A DNA stretch of 64,000 nt from JADFNB01 sp036397455 (lineage in GTDB: Bacteria; Gemmatimonadota; Gemmatimonadetes; Gemmatimonadales; GWC2-71-9). Where the stretch lies: contig DASWIX010000011.1 of the NCBI GenBank assembly GCA_036397455.1, positions 76,300 through 140,299 of the forward strand, written 5' to 3'. Each line of letters starts with the position of its first letter. The first letter of the stretch is position 1. The notes beneath the pieces were generated by a model, which saw only the letters and a list, made by a program, of their open reading frames with translations, was not told the origin of the DNA and did not search any database. Positions 32,877 through 45,217 of the stretch are shown here, piece by piece. The translations under genes were made by a program, and so were the position numbers.

Positions 32877-34183
32877 ACGTCGGTGTCGTGGGAACCGGAT
32901 ACGTCGGGCTCGTCGTGGGCGCCTGTTTGGCCGAAGCGGGCAACGATGTGGTGTGCGCGGACGTGGCGGATGGGAAAATCGCCCGGCTCCAGCGCGGCGA
33001 GGTACCGATCTATGAGCCCGGGCTCGCACCGCTGGTCGTCCGCAATCAGGCTGAGGGCCGGCTGACGTTCACCACCGATGTCGGGGCGGCCGTCGCACGA
33101 TCCGAGGTCGTGTTCATCGCCGTTGGGACGCCGCCCGGGGAGGATGGCTCAGCCGATCTGCAACACGTGCTCGACGTGGCGCGCACCATCGGCCGGCACA
33201 TGACCGGTTCCAAGGTCGTCATTACCAAGAGTACGGTTCCGGTCGGAACGGCGGAGCAGGTGCGCGCGACGATCGCCGGGGAAACCGATCAGGCGTTCCA
33301 TGTGTGTTCCAACCCCGAATTCCTGAAGGAGGGGGCGGCGGTCGACGACTTCATGAAACCGGACCGGGTGGTGGTCGGCGTCGACTCTCCGGAATCGGCC
33401 GGGATCCTCGAAGAACTGTATGCGCCGTTCGTGCGGACCGGCAATCCGCTGCTGTTCATGGACATCGCGTCCGCGGAGATGACCAAGTACGCGGCGAACG
33501 CCATGCTGGCGACCCGGATCTCCTTCATGAACCAGATCGCGGAGCTGTGCGAGCAGGTGGGGGCGGACGTCACGCTCGTTCGCAAGGGCATCGGGTCGGA
33601 TAACCGTATTGGACCGGCATTTCTGTTTCCTGGTCCAGGCTACGGCGGTTCGTGTTTCCCAAAGGATGTGAAGGCCCTGATCCAAACCGGGGAGCAATTC
33701 GGCGTGTCACTGGATGTCCTCAAGGCGGTGGAGGACGTCAACGCGAGGCAGAAGCGCCGGCTGTTCACCAAGCTCGCGGCGGCCGTCGGCGGCCGGGTCG
33801 AGGGGCTGACGATCGCGGTGTGGGGACTCGCGTTCAAGGCGGAGACGGACGACATGCGTGAGAGCCCCGCCGTCGACTTGATCGAGGCGCTGCTGACGCA
33901 CGGGGCGCAGGTGCAGGCGCACGACCCGCAAGCCAACGATCAAGCTCGCGCCCTGTTCGGCGACCGCATCCGGTATGCCGAACATGCCTACCCCGCGTTG
34001 GACGGGGCCGACGCGCTCGTCGTGGTCACCGAGTGGTTCGAATTCCGTAACCCGGATTTTGGGCGCATGCGCGACGCACTGCGGCGACCCCTGATTGTCG
34101 ACGGACGAAACCTGTACGATCCCGCTCGTATGCGATCGTTGGGGTTTACCTATATCGGGGTTGGTCGCGGAGAGCGGGTGTGA
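32873..34183 (+). CDS. ugd: UDP-glucose 6-dehydrogenase
   Basis: Oxidises UDP-glucose to UDP-glucuronate. 436 residues: NVGVVGTGYVGLVVGACLAE, VGTPPGEDGSADLQHVLD, TKSTVPVGTAEQVR, CSNPEFLKEGAAVDDFMKPDR and the catalytic Cys in GPGYGGSCFPKDVKAL. The C-terminal Rossmann domain (WGLAFKAETDDMRESPA) is intact. It is followed by UDP-glucuronate decarboxylase and a 4-epimerase, both using its product, with 4-bp overlaps throughout. Confidence 0.96.
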   Translation: MNVGVVGTGYVGLVVGACLAEAGNDVVCADVADGKIARLQRGEVPIYEPGLAPLVVRNQAEGRLTFTTDVGAAVARSEVVFIAVGTPPGEDGSADLQHVLDVARTIGRHMTGSKVVITKSTVPVGTAEQVRATIAGETDQAFHVCSNPEFLKEGAAVDDFMKPDRVVVGVDSPESAGILEELYAPFVRTGNPLLFMDIASAEMTKYAANAMLATRISFMNQIAELCEQVGADVTLVRKGIGSDNRIGPAFLFPGPGYGGSCFPKDVKALIQTGEQFGVSLDVLKAVEDVNARQKRRLFTKLAAAVGGRVEGLTIAVWGLAFKAETDDMRESPAVDLIEALLTHGAQVQAHDPQANDQARALFGDRIRYAEHAYPALDGADALVVVTEWFEFRNPDFGRMRDALRRPLIVDGRNLYDPARMRSLGFTYIGVGRGERV

Positions 34184-35115
34184 AGGTCGTGATTACCGGT
34201 GCCGCCGGCTTTGTTGGCTCGCATCTCGTCGATCGCATGCTCGCTGATGGCCATGTGGTCGTCGGTATCGACAACCTGGTGACCGGGTCCGCCGGGAACC
34301 TGGCGCACCTCGATGGGGAAGCTCGGTTCACGCTGATCCGACACGACATCAGTGAACCGATCGCGATCGACGGGCCGGTCGACGGGGTCATGCACTTTGC
34401 GTCTCCGGCGAGCCCGATCGACTACCTCGCGTTGCCGATCCAGACGCTGAAAGTCGGGTCGTACGGGACGCATCACACCTTGGAGCTTGCGCGCGACAAG
34501 GGCGCGCGGTTCATGCTGGCAAGTACGTCGGAAGTATACGGTGATCCGCTGGAGCACCCGCAGCGTGAATCGTACTGGGGCAACGTCAACCCCATCGGTC
34601 CCCGGGCGGTGTACGACGAGGCGAAGCGATTTGCCGAAGCCATGACCATGGCGTACCACCGCGCGCACGGCATCGATACACGCATCGTCCGTATCTTCAA
34701 TACCTATGGACCGCGTATGCGCCCGCAGGACGGGCGGGTGGTGTCGAATTTCATTGTCCAGGCGTTGCGCGGCGAACCGCTGACCGTCTATGGCAACGGC
34801 CAGCAATCGCGATCGTTCTGTTACGTCGATGACCTGATCGAGGGGATCGTACGGTTGTTTGAGCACGGGGGCCATGAACCGACGAACATCGGGAACCCGG
34901 ATGAGTTCACGGTGCGTGCACTGGCGGAACTCGTCCTCGAGCTGACCGGCGCCCAGTCCCGCATCATCGAGGAACCGCTGCCGGAAGACGATCCCAAACG
35001 GCGGCAGCCCGACGTTGCGCGCGCGCGGGAGGCGCTTGGCTGGGAGCCGCGGGTCCCGCTCGAGGTGGGACTGCGTCTCACCATTCCGTATTTCCGTGCG
35101 GTGATCGCGACGTGA
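34180..35115 (+). CDS. uxs: UDP-glucuronate decarboxylase (UDP-xylose synthase)
   Basis: Converts UDP-glucuronate to UDP-xylose via a 4-keto intermediate. The 311-residue extended SDR has VVITGAAGFVGSHLVDRML, FASPASPIDYLALPIQTLKV and LASTSEVYGDPLEHPQRESY, the catalytic Tyr/Lys in RAVYDEAKRFAEAM, and NTYGPRMRPQDGRVVSNF, all diagnostic for the UXS branch. GTG start in the ugd stop. The presence of UXS indicates xylose (or derived pentose) in an envelope glycan. Confidence 0.93.
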   Translation: MKVVITGAAGFVGSHLVDRMLADGHVVVGIDNLVTGSAGNLAHLDGEARFTLIRHDISEPIAIDGPVDGVMHFASPASPIDYLALPIQTLKVGSYGTHHTLELARDKGARFMLASTSEVYGDPLEHPQRESYWGNVNPIGPRAVYDEAKRFAEAMTMAYHRAHGIDTRIVRIFNTYGPRMRPQDGRVVSNFIVQALRGEPLTVYGNGQQSRSFCYVDDLIEGIVRLFEHGGHEPTNIGNPDEFTVRALAELVLELTGAQSRIIEEPLPEDDPKRRQPDVARAREALGWEPRVPLEVGLRLTIPYFRAVIAT

Positions 35116-36092
35116 CGGGTCACGTCATCGTGACCGGCGCCGCGGGGTTCATTGGTAGCCACGTGTGCGCGGCACTGCTGGAAGAGGGCAGGGACGTGGT
35201 CGGTATCGACAATTTCGATCCGTTCTACTCGCGCTCCGTCAAGGAGTCGGCCTTGGCGCCGCTTCGCTGCCACTCCCGGTTCCGGTTCCTCGAGGGTGAC
35301 GTCCGGAGCGTGCGCGGGTGGCAGCGCCACGTGCGCGGCGGCGCGGCGTTGGTACACCTCGCCGCTCGAGCAGGTGTGCGGCACAGCATGCGCAACCCCG
35401 CCGCCTACCGGTCCATTAACGTTGATGGAACCGCGGCCGTCCTCTCCGTGTTGCGCGCCTGCGGGGTTCGGCGCCTGGTCTTCGCATCGTCGTCATCGAT
35501 ATACGGGGACGCCACGCTGCCGTTTCGCGAGGCGGTATCGACGGGGCATCCTCGCTCGCCGTACGCCGCGACGAAGTGGGCCGGCGAGCAGTTGTGCCGC
35601 CGGGCGGTCTCGGGCTTGGGGCTGCGCGCGGTGGCGCTGCGTTTCTTCTCGGTCTACGGACCCGGGCAGCGGCCGGACCAGGCGATGCATCGCTTCGCGC
35701 GGCAGATGGTGGAGGGACGCGCGCTCACCCGTTTGGGTGGTGGGCCGAGCAGTCGCGACTATACCTACGTCGGGGACGTGGTGTCGGCGGTGCTGCAGGC
35801 GTTGCGGTGGACGGGTGACGGCCCCGCACAATTCGAGGCCATCAACGTCGGGAGCGGACGGCCGGTCGCGCTCGACCATGTCGTGACGCTGCTTGGCGAG
35901 TCGTTGGGTATCCAGCCGGCGATCACCGTCGGGCCGGCGCACCCCGGTGACCCGCGACACACCCAGGCCGACCTGGCGAAAGCCTTCCGGTGTCTGGGGT
36001 ACCGACCGAGCGTTCCCGTCGAAACGGGAATCCCTGCATTCACCCAATGGTTTGAGGTGGCCTATGGACGTCAGTCCCGGGCAGCGTCTTGA
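35112..36092 (+). CDS. NAD-dependent epimerase, UDP-glucuronate/UDP-glucose 4-epimerase type
   Basis: 326-residue extended SDR: VIVTGAAGFIGSHVCAALL, LVHLAARAGVRHSMRNPAAY, FASSSSIYGD, SPYAATKWAGEQL (YxxxK) and RFFSVYGPGQRPDQAMHRFA. The ARAGVRxS and GPxxRPDMA-like blocks are those of UDP-glucuronate 4-epimerases (GAE/Cap1J), making UDP-galacturonate, consistent with the ugd-uxs context. GTG start in the uxs stop. The TPR gene overlaps its 3' end by 29 bp. Confidence 0.87.
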   Translation: MTGHVIVTGAAGFIGSHVCAALLEEGRDVVGIDNFDPFYSRSVKESALAPLRCHSRFRFLEGDVRSVRGWQRHVRGGAALVHLAARAGVRHSMRNPAAYRSINVDGTAAVLSVLRACGVRRLVFASSSSIYGDATLPFREAVSTGHPRSPYAATKWAGEQLCRRAVSGLGLRAVALRFFSVYGPGQRPDQAMHRFARQMVEGRALTRLGGGPSSRDYTYVGDVVSAVLQALRWTGDGPAQFEAINVGSGRPVALDHVVTLLGESLGIQPAITVGPAHPGDPRHTQADLAKAFRCLGYRPSVPVETGIPAFTQWFEVAYGRQSRAAS

Positions 36093-36783
36093 GCAGGCGA
36101 AGGAGCGCTTTGCGCTCCAGGACTACTTCGGGGCGGTGCACTTTCTCGAGGAACTGATCGCGTCCGGTCGGGCGTTTGCCGATGCGTACCACCTGCTGGG
36201 ACTCTGCTATCATCTGATCGGGCAGCCCGAACGGGCGCTGGAGGCGCTGAACGACGCGCTCCGCATCAACCCGCGGTACGTCGAGGCGCTCGTGCATCGA
36301 GGCGTGGTACTCGGCGAGTTGGGGCATTCCCGGGAGGCCGAGGAGGCGTTCGCGACCGCCCGGGGAACGGGAACCCTGGAGCGGGACGGGATCGCGGCGC
36401 ATCATGTCGGCAAACTGGCCAACGAACACGCCGCGCTCGGGGAGGCATACGCGGAAGCCGGTGCGTATACCCGAGCGATCGAACAATACCAGACCGCGTT
36501 GGAGTTGGGACCGACGTTTCACGACCTGCGGCTTCGGCTCGGACGGCTTCTGCTCGAGGCAGGGCGTTCGCTCGAGGCGCGCGAGGTGTTCGAGGAGGTG
36601 CTTGCGACGCGATCGCATTCGATCGATGCCAAAGCGGCGCTGGGCCTCGCGTGCTATCTAGCCGGCGATCCTGAGCGCGCACGATCGGTCTGGGCGGACG
36701 CAGCGGAGGATCATCCCCGTGACCCGCGCCCCGTCGCCTACCTGGCGATGCTGCAGCGCGCGGCGGAGCGGAAGGACGCGTAG
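36064..36783 (+). CDS. Cytosolic tetratricopeptide-repeat protein
   Basis: 239 residues, no signal peptide or membrane helix. Clear TPR units: DAYHLLGLCYHLIGQPERALEA, VEALVHRGVVLGELGHSREA, ALGEAYAEAGAYTRAIEQYQ, LRLRLGRLLLEAGRSLEARE. TPR domains mediate protein interaction; no enzymatic domain is visible. It heads a run of three helical-repeat genes leading to bamD, so a link to envelope assembly or to the upstream glycan genes is possible but unproven. ATG at 36064 begins inside the epimerase gene. Confidence 0.85.
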   Translation: MDVSPGQRLEQAKERFALQDYFGAVHFLEELIASGRAFADAYHLLGLCYHLIGQPERALEALNDALRINPRYVEALVHRGVVLGELGHSREAEEAFATARGTGTLERDGIAAHHVGKLANEHAALGEAYAEAGAYTRAIEQYQTALELGPTFHDLRLRLGRLLLEAGRSLEAREVFEEVLATRSHSIDAKAALGLACYLAGDPERARSVWADAAEDHPRDPRPVAYLAMLQRAAERKDA

Positions 36784-36784
36784 C

Positions 36785-37693
36785 GTGCGGTGGTCCACCC
36801 TCGTGCTCTCGGCTTTGGCGGTGGCGATGGGATGCTCCGCGGCCGCCGTCGATCACGAGGCGCTCGGCGACCGCGCGTACGTGTCGGGTGCGTACGACGG
36901 CGCGCTGGTTGAGTACCGCCTGGCGCTACTGCAGCAGCCGGCGACCGGAACCCTGCGTGGCAAGGCGGCGGCGGCGGCACTCGCCGCGGGCGAGCTGGAC
37001 GGGGCCGTCGAACTCTATCTTGCGCTGGCTCATCACGACAACCGGCGCAAGGGCGAGGCGGCTGACGGGCTCGAGCGGGTGGTGCGATTGGCGCTCGCGG
37101 GGAACGACCAGGTTGGCTTGCGCAAGGGGATCGAAGGGCTCCGCACCCTCGCGGATAGGCGGGCGTTGACCGCATTTGGCGGGCAGCTGGCAACGGTCCT
37201 TGGTGAGGCTCCACGCGGCGCGGATGTGCTCACGGTGCTTCCCTATGCGGCGGCGGCGGCGCCTGACGCGCGCACGCAGGACTCCGTCATGTTCGTCTAC
37301 GCCGCCGCGCTCGGGCGGGCCGGGCGGTGTGAGTCGGCGCTGACGGTGTATGAGGGATTGGTGCGGCGGCAGCGGGCGCCCGGCGTCGTCGAGGCCGCGA
37401 AACGCGGTGCCGCATCCTGCGCGCTGGCGTTGGGGCGCCGGGCGCTCGAGGCGGGCGAGCCCCGTAACGCGGAGGCGTGGTTCCAGCGGGCCGTCGGACA
37501 CGCAGGTGACACCGATCTGGGACGAGCCGCCTACATTGGGTTGGGGGATGTAATGTTTGCGCGCGGGGCGTTCGGCGAAGCGGTCGAGGCGTACCAGCGC
37601 GCCATGTTCGGCGCGTCCGTTGGCGACTCGCTGGCGGCGGTCGCCCGTGAACGACTCAACATGATCTCGGATGCCGGAACGGTGTTCCGGTGA
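36785..37693 (+). CDS. Secreted TPR-type protein, probable lipoprotein
   Basis: 302 residues starting at GTG one base after the preceding stop. A short hydrophobic leader (WSTLVLSALAVAMGC) ends in a Cys that could be lipidated, though the -3 to -1 positions (AMG) are a weak lipobox. The mature part consists of TPR-like helices (GDRAYVSGAYDGALVEYRLALL near the start, AYIGLGDVMFARGAFGEAVEAY near the end). Family not recognised. It overlaps the bamD region and is probably exported with it. Confidence 0.72.
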   Translation: MRWSTLVLSALAVAMGCSAAAVDHEALGDRAYVSGAYDGALVEYRLALLQQPATGTLRGKAAAAALAAGELDGAVELYLALAHHDNRRKGEAADGLERVVRLALAGNDQVGLRKGIEGLRTLADRRALTAFGGQLATVLGEAPRGADVLTVLPYAAAAAPDARTQDSVMFVYAAALGRAGRCESALTVYEGLVRRQRAPGVVEAAKRGAASCALALGRRALEAGEPRNAEAWFQRAVGHAGDTDLGRAAYIGLGDVMFARGAFGEAVEAYQRAMFGASVGDSLAAVARERLNMISDAGTVFR

Positions 37694-37707
37694 GTGGTGT
37701 TCTCAGC

Positions 37708-38448
37708 ATGATGCGATTGGTAGCCCTGGCCCTGGCGGTGTCGTCGGCGGTCGCGTGCGGCAGCAACTTCAAGCCGGAGACGTTCGCGAACCCGCAGTCG
37801 TTGTACGAGGCGTCCGTGGCGGCGTCCGAGCGTGGTGACTGCGGGGACGCCAAGCGGGGGTTCGAGCGCCTGCTGTTCGAACTCGCCGCCCGCGACCAGC
37901 GGGTTCCTGATTCCCGGTTCCTGCTCGCCGAATGCCATTTTTCAGACGGCGAGTATCTGGAGGCGTCGCGGGAGTTCCGCCGGGTCGCCGAGGAGCATGC
38001 CGATCACGAGCGGGCGCCGCTCGCGTTGCTGCGGGCAGGCGACGCGCTCGCGCGGCTGTGGCGGCGGCCCGAACTCGACCCGACCTACGGCCAGAACGCG
38101 CTGTCCACGTACGGCGAACTGCTGCGCCGCTATCCGCAGTCCGAGGCGGCCATCCAGGGGCGAGACCGCGCCGCGGTCCTGGCGGACCAGTTCGCGCTGA
38201 AGGACCTGAAGACCGGCAATTTCTATCTTCGGCTGCGCGCGTATGACTCCGCAATCCTGTATTTCAAGAACGTCGTGGCCCTGTATCCGGAGTCGCCGCA
38301 CGCGGCGAAAGCGCTGGTGCGGCTCGTGGACGTGTACCGCCGCATCGGCTACGAAGAGGAAGCGACGGAAACCTGCACGCACCTGCGGCGGTTTTTCCCC
38401 GCGGCTGACGGTGTCGATCAGCGATGCCCCGTCCCGGCCGCGCCGTAA
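37708..38448 (+). CDS. bamD: Outer-membrane protein assembly factor BamD (YfiO)
   Basis: Lipoprotein of the BAM complex that inserts beta-barrels into the outer membrane. With the ATG at 37708 the 246-residue protein has a signal sequence LVALALAVSSAVAC with lipidated Cys, then about five TPR-like repeats: LYEASVAASERGDCGDAKRG, RFLLAECHFSDGEYLEASRE, LKTGNFYLRLRAYDSAILYF and AAKALVRLVDVYRRIGYEEE, the usual BamD pattern. A GTG at 37690 overlapping the previous stop is an alternative start. It overlaps nadD by 25 bp. Confidence 0.87.
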   Translation: MMRLVALALAVSSAVACGSNFKPETFANPQSLYEASVAASERGDCGDAKRGFERLLFELAARDQRVPDSRFLLAECHFSDGEYLEASREFRRVAEEHADHERAPLALLRAGDALARLWRRPELDPTYGQNALSTYGELLRRYPQSEAAIQGRDRAAVLADQFALKDLKTGNFYLRLRAYDSAILYFKNVVALYPESPHAAKALVRLVDVYRRIGYEEEATETCTHLRRFFPAADGVDQRCPVPAAP

Positions 38449-39028
38449 CGCCGACGCGCCTGGGGTTGTTCGGAGGGTCGTTCGATCCCGTACATCGTGG
38501 TCATCTCGCCGCGGCGCGGGCGGCGGCAGACGACCTCGCCCTTGATGAGGTCTGGTTCATCCCGGCCCGACAGCAACCGTTGAAGCACCGCGGACATGTG
38601 GCGTCGCCCGATCATCGGCTGGCGATGCTGCGCGCGGCCCTCCGCGACGAGCCGCGGTTCCGGGTGGACGCCCGTGAATTGGCCAGGCCGGCGCCGTCCT
38701 ACACGGTCGATACGCTCCGGGCGATACGCACCGAACGGCCGTCCGACTCGTTATTCTTATTGGTTGGGGCCGATTCGGCCGCCGACCTTGCCGGTTGGCG
38801 GGAGTCGTCGGCGATCCCGGCATTGGCCAACGTCGTGGTGCTCACGCGACCCGGGGTCGACGTCCCCGATCATCCGATGATCAGTCGAGCGCTCTCGGTG
38901 CCGGCTGTCGATGTTTCGGCCAGCGGCGTGCGGGCGCGCTGTGGCCGTGGCGAGACCATCGTGGATGCGGTGCCGGCGGCGGTGGCGGACTACATCGCCC
39001 GCCACGGCCTGTACGTTGAAGAGGATTG

Positions 39029-39029
<1 letters not shown>
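38424..39029 (+). CDS. nadD: Nicotinate-nucleotide adenylyltransferase
   Basis: Adenylates nicotinate mononucleotide in NAD synthesis. The 201-residue nucleotidyltransferase has GLFGGSFDPVHRGHLAAARA (HxGH motif), the WFIPARQQPLK region, SYTVDTLRAIR, and the ISxTxxR-equivalent region as VSASGVRARCGRG, where the usual Ser-Ser/Thr-x-Arg reads SASGVR. ATG at 38424 lies inside bamD; the secA ATG overlaps its TGA. Confidence 0.93.
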
Positions 39030-42274
<3,245 letters not shown>

Positions 42275-42356
42275 CGCGAACGCCCGCGCCGTCTCCCGAT
42301 CCCCGCAGGAACGTTTTGCCTACCACCTGACCCAGCTCCCGCAGCACCATGGCCGG

Positions 42357-43040
42357 ATGGCACCCCACCCGCCGGACGCCGGTTACGCTGACCTCCCCCG
42401 CGAGCGGCTCCGCTCACTTGGCCCGTCCGCGTTGACGGTCGTCGAGCTCCTCGCCATTCTCCTAGGAACCGGCACGATACAGCGGGACTCCAGAGGGGTG
42501 GCCCAGGATCTGCTCGGCACGGCCGGCGGCTCGCTCCGAGCCCTTGCCCGTCGGCCCGTGGGTGCGCTGGCGGACGTCACAGGAGTGGGCGGCGCCAAGG
42601 CCGCGCGCGTCGCGGCGGCTTTGGAACTGGCGCGACGCATGCGCGCGGAGGGGGAGGAGCCCCGGCGCGCCATTCGTGCGCCGGCTGACGTCTTTCGTCT
42701 GTTCGGCATGGCACTTCGGGACCTGTCGGTTGAGGAATTCCACCTGCTCGCGTTGGATACCCAAAACCGGGTGACCCGCGAGTTGCTGATCACCCGGGGG
42801 ATCCTCAACAGCTCGTTGGTGCATCCCCGGGAGGTCTTCCGTGCCGCCATCGCCGAAGCGGCGGCGGGGGTGATCGTGGTCCACAACCACCCCAGCGGGA
42901 GTCCGGAGCCGTCAGCGGATGACCGGGCCATCACGCGACAACTCGTGGAGGCCGGTCGCCTGCTCGATATTCCGGTGTACGATCATTTGATCGTCGCGGG
43001 AGATCGGTACTTCAGTTTTGCGGAGGCCGGATTGGTGTGA
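42357..43040 (+). CDS. radC: RadC/JAB-domain protein (DNA repair protein RadC family)
   Basis: 227 residues: N-terminal helix-hairpin-helix region (LADVTGVGGAKAARVAAAL) and C-terminal MPN/JAMM domain with VVHNHPSGSPEPSADD, the metal-binding HxH-x8-D motif. Despite the name, the RadC biological role is unsettled. ATG at 42357 is used; the frame is open back into secA but without family similarity. It overlaps the relA/spoT start. Confidence 0.93.
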   Translation: MAPHPPDAGYADLPRERLRSLGPSALTVVELLAILLGTGTIQRDSRGVAQDLLGTAGGSLRALARRPVGALADVTGVGGAKAARVAAALELARRMRAEGEEPRRAIRAPADVFRLFGMALRDLSVEEFHLLALDTQNRVTRELLITRGILNSSLVHPREVFRAAIAEAAAGVIVVHNHPSGSPEPSADDRAITRQLVEAGRLLDIPVYDHLIVAGDRYFSFAEAGLV

Positions 43041-45217
43041 CGGGTGTCTCTTCGCCAATGGATCAGGGATTTGCCGGGGCACTGGACGAGCGGAAGGACC
43101 GCCTCGATTCGGAGCTGATCAGACGCGCCTACGAGTTCAGCGCCCAGGCCCATCGGGGCCAGAAACGGCTGTCCGGGGACGACTTCATCTCCCATTCGGC
43201 CGCCGTGGCGCGTGTCCTGACCGAGTTACAGATGGATACGACCACGGTGGTGTCAGCCCTGTTGCACGACGTGGTGGAGGATGCCGACATCACGCTCGCC
43301 GAGATCGAAGAGATATTCGGCGGAGAGGTGGCCGGGATCGTGGACGGGCTGACCAAGATCTCGACGCTCACCTTCCGGTCCAGTACCGAAGAGCAGGTCG
43401 AGAACTACCGCAAGTTGCTCCTCTCGATTGCCCGTGATGCCCGCGTCATCATCGTCAAACTGGCGGACCGGCTGCACAATATGCGCACGCTCGAGCACGT
43501 GCCGCCCGAACGGCAGCGGTGGATCGCGCGGGAAACGCGGGAGATCTATGCGCCGCTGGCCCACCGCTTCGGGATGGGGGAGGTCAAGGCGGAGCTCGAG
43601 GATCTGGCGTTTCGCTTTCTCGAGCCGGACGAGTATACGGCCTTGGCGGATAAGGTTCGCGCCAAACGCGACGAACGCGAGGCGATGATCGACCGGTTGC
43701 GTACGCCGCTCCAGGATGAGTTTCAGGCTGCCGGCATCGAGCGATTCGACGTGACTGGTCGGCCCAAGCACCTGTGGTCCATCTACAAGAAGATCCGGGA
43801 TCGCGGCGTGTCGTTCGACGAAATCTACGATCTCATGGCCATCCGGGTCTTGGTCAACTCCGTGCGGGATTGCTACCACGCGCTCGGCGTGATTCACCAT
43901 CACTGGACGCCGCTCCAAGAGCGAATCAAGGACTACATCGCCTCACCGAAATCGAATGCGTATCAGTCGCTGCACACGACGATCTTCGGGCCCGGTGGGC
44001 AGCTGTACGAGATCCAGATCCGTACGCGTGAAATGCACCGGACGGCCGAATACGGCATCGCGGCACACTGGGTGTACAAGGAAGGCGGGCGGGTCGATGA
44101 ACTCGATCAGCATTTCAGCTGGTTCCGCCAACTGCTCGAATTGCAGCAGGACGCCCATTCGCCGGAAGAATTCCTCGAGTTCCTCAAGGTCGACCTGTAT
44201 CAGGACGAGATCTTCGTCTTCACGCCGAAGGGGGACGTCAAACGGTTGCCCGCGGGCTCGACGCCGATCGACTGCGCCTTCGCGGTACACACGGAGGTCG
44301 GATTGCGGTGTCAAGGCGCGAAGGTGAACGAGCGGATCGCGCCGCTTCATCGGCCGCTCAAGAACGGGGACACGGTGCAGATCATCACCGGTGCACAGCC
44401 GCGCCCGAGTCGCGACTGGCTCAATCATGTGCGTACGGCGCGCGCGCGTCACAAGATCCGGCAGTGGATCAACAAGCAGGAGGCCGAGACCAGCATCGCG
44501 CTGGGCAAGGAGATTCTGGAGCGCGAGTTGCGCCGCCGGCGCCTGGTCCTGCCGGAGGCCGCGGTGGCCCAGGCCGCCGACCGGTTGTCCGTCGGGTCGG
44601 CCGACGGCTTGTTTCAGGCCCTGGGACACGGCGATGTCCCGACCGGACAGGTCATCCGGGCGCTCTTTCCCGAGCGGAAATCGGAGGAACTGCAGCCGCC
44701 GACGCCGACCGCCTTCGGGCGGGTCATCGATCGGTTGCGCCCGCGGCGCAGTGTGCGGGTCCAGGGATTGAGCGGGCTCGCGGTGCGGTTTGCGCAGTGC
44801 TGCCAGCCGGTACCGGGCGACGCGGTCGTCGGGTATGTCACCCAGGGGCACGGCATTTCGGTGCACCGGGCGGACTGCCCCAACCTCCTGAACATGCCGC
44901 ACGACGCCGAACGCCGCGTCGAAATCGACTTCCAGACCGTCGAGGGCGAGGTCTTTGTCGTGCGGCTTGGGGTGGTCGGCGAGGATCGACGCCGGCTGTA
45001 TGCCGACCTCATGGACGCGGTGTCGAAGACCGGCACCAACATCAAGAGCGCCGAACTCTCGAGCAAGGACGGCGCGATGTATGGCTCCGTCTTGGTCGAG
45101 GTCGAGCACAGTTCGCACCTCTCGAAGGTCATCCGCGCCATGCGGCGCGTGAAGGGAGTCAACGCGGTCGAACGCCGCGACGCCGTGGCGCATGCCGGCG
45201 CTGACGACGGATCGTGA
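43037..45217 (+). CDS. relA/spoT: Bifunctional (p)ppGpp synthetase/hydrolase (RelA/SpoT)
   Basis: Makes and degrades the stringent-response alarmone. 726 residues: HD hydrolase domain with the intact HD pair in LLHDVVEDADITLAEIEEIF and VKLADRLHNMRTLEHV, synthetase domain (FDEIYDLMAIRVLVNSVRDC, YIASPKSNAYQSLHTTIFGP), TGS domain (EIFVFTPKGDVKRLPAGSTP), a zinc-finger/CC-like region (RFAQCCQPVPGDAVVGYVTQ) and a C-terminal ACT domain. Because the HD residues are kept, it should be bifunctional (Rsh type). GTG start has GGAGG 10 nt upstream. Confidence 0.96.
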   Translation: MTGVSSPMDQGFAGALDERKDRLDSELIRRAYEFSAQAHRGQKRLSGDDFISHSAAVARVLTELQMDTTTVVSALLHDVVEDADITLAEIEEIFGGEVAGIVDGLTKISTLTFRSSTEEQVENYRKLLLSIARDARVIIVKLADRLHNMRTLEHVPPERQRWIARETREIYAPLAHRFGMGEVKAELEDLAFRFLEPDEYTALADKVRAKRDEREAMIDRLRTPLQDEFQAAGIERFDVTGRPKHLWSIYKKIRDRGVSFDEIYDLMAIRVLVNSVRDCYHALGVIHHHWTPLQERIKDYIASPKSNAYQSLHTTIFGPGGQLYEIQIRTREMHRTAEYGIAAHWVYKEGGRVDELDQHFSWFRQLLELQQDAHSPEEFLEFLKVDLYQDEIFVFTPKGDVKRLPAGSTPIDCAFAVHTEVGLRCQGAKVNERIAPLHRPLKNGDTVQIITGAQPRPSRDWLNHVRTARARHKIRQWINKQEAETSIALGKEILERELRRRRLVLPEAAVAQAADRLSVGSADGLFQALGHGDVPTGQVIRALFPERKSEELQPPTPTAFGRVIDRLRPRRSVRVQGLSGLAVRFAQCCQPVPGDAVVGYVTQGHGISVHRADCPNLLNMPHDAERRVEIDFQTVEGEVFVVRLGVVGEDRRRLYADLMDAVSKTGTNIKSAELSSKDGAMYGSVLVEVEHSSHLSKVIRAMRRVKGVNAVERRDAVAHAGADDGS

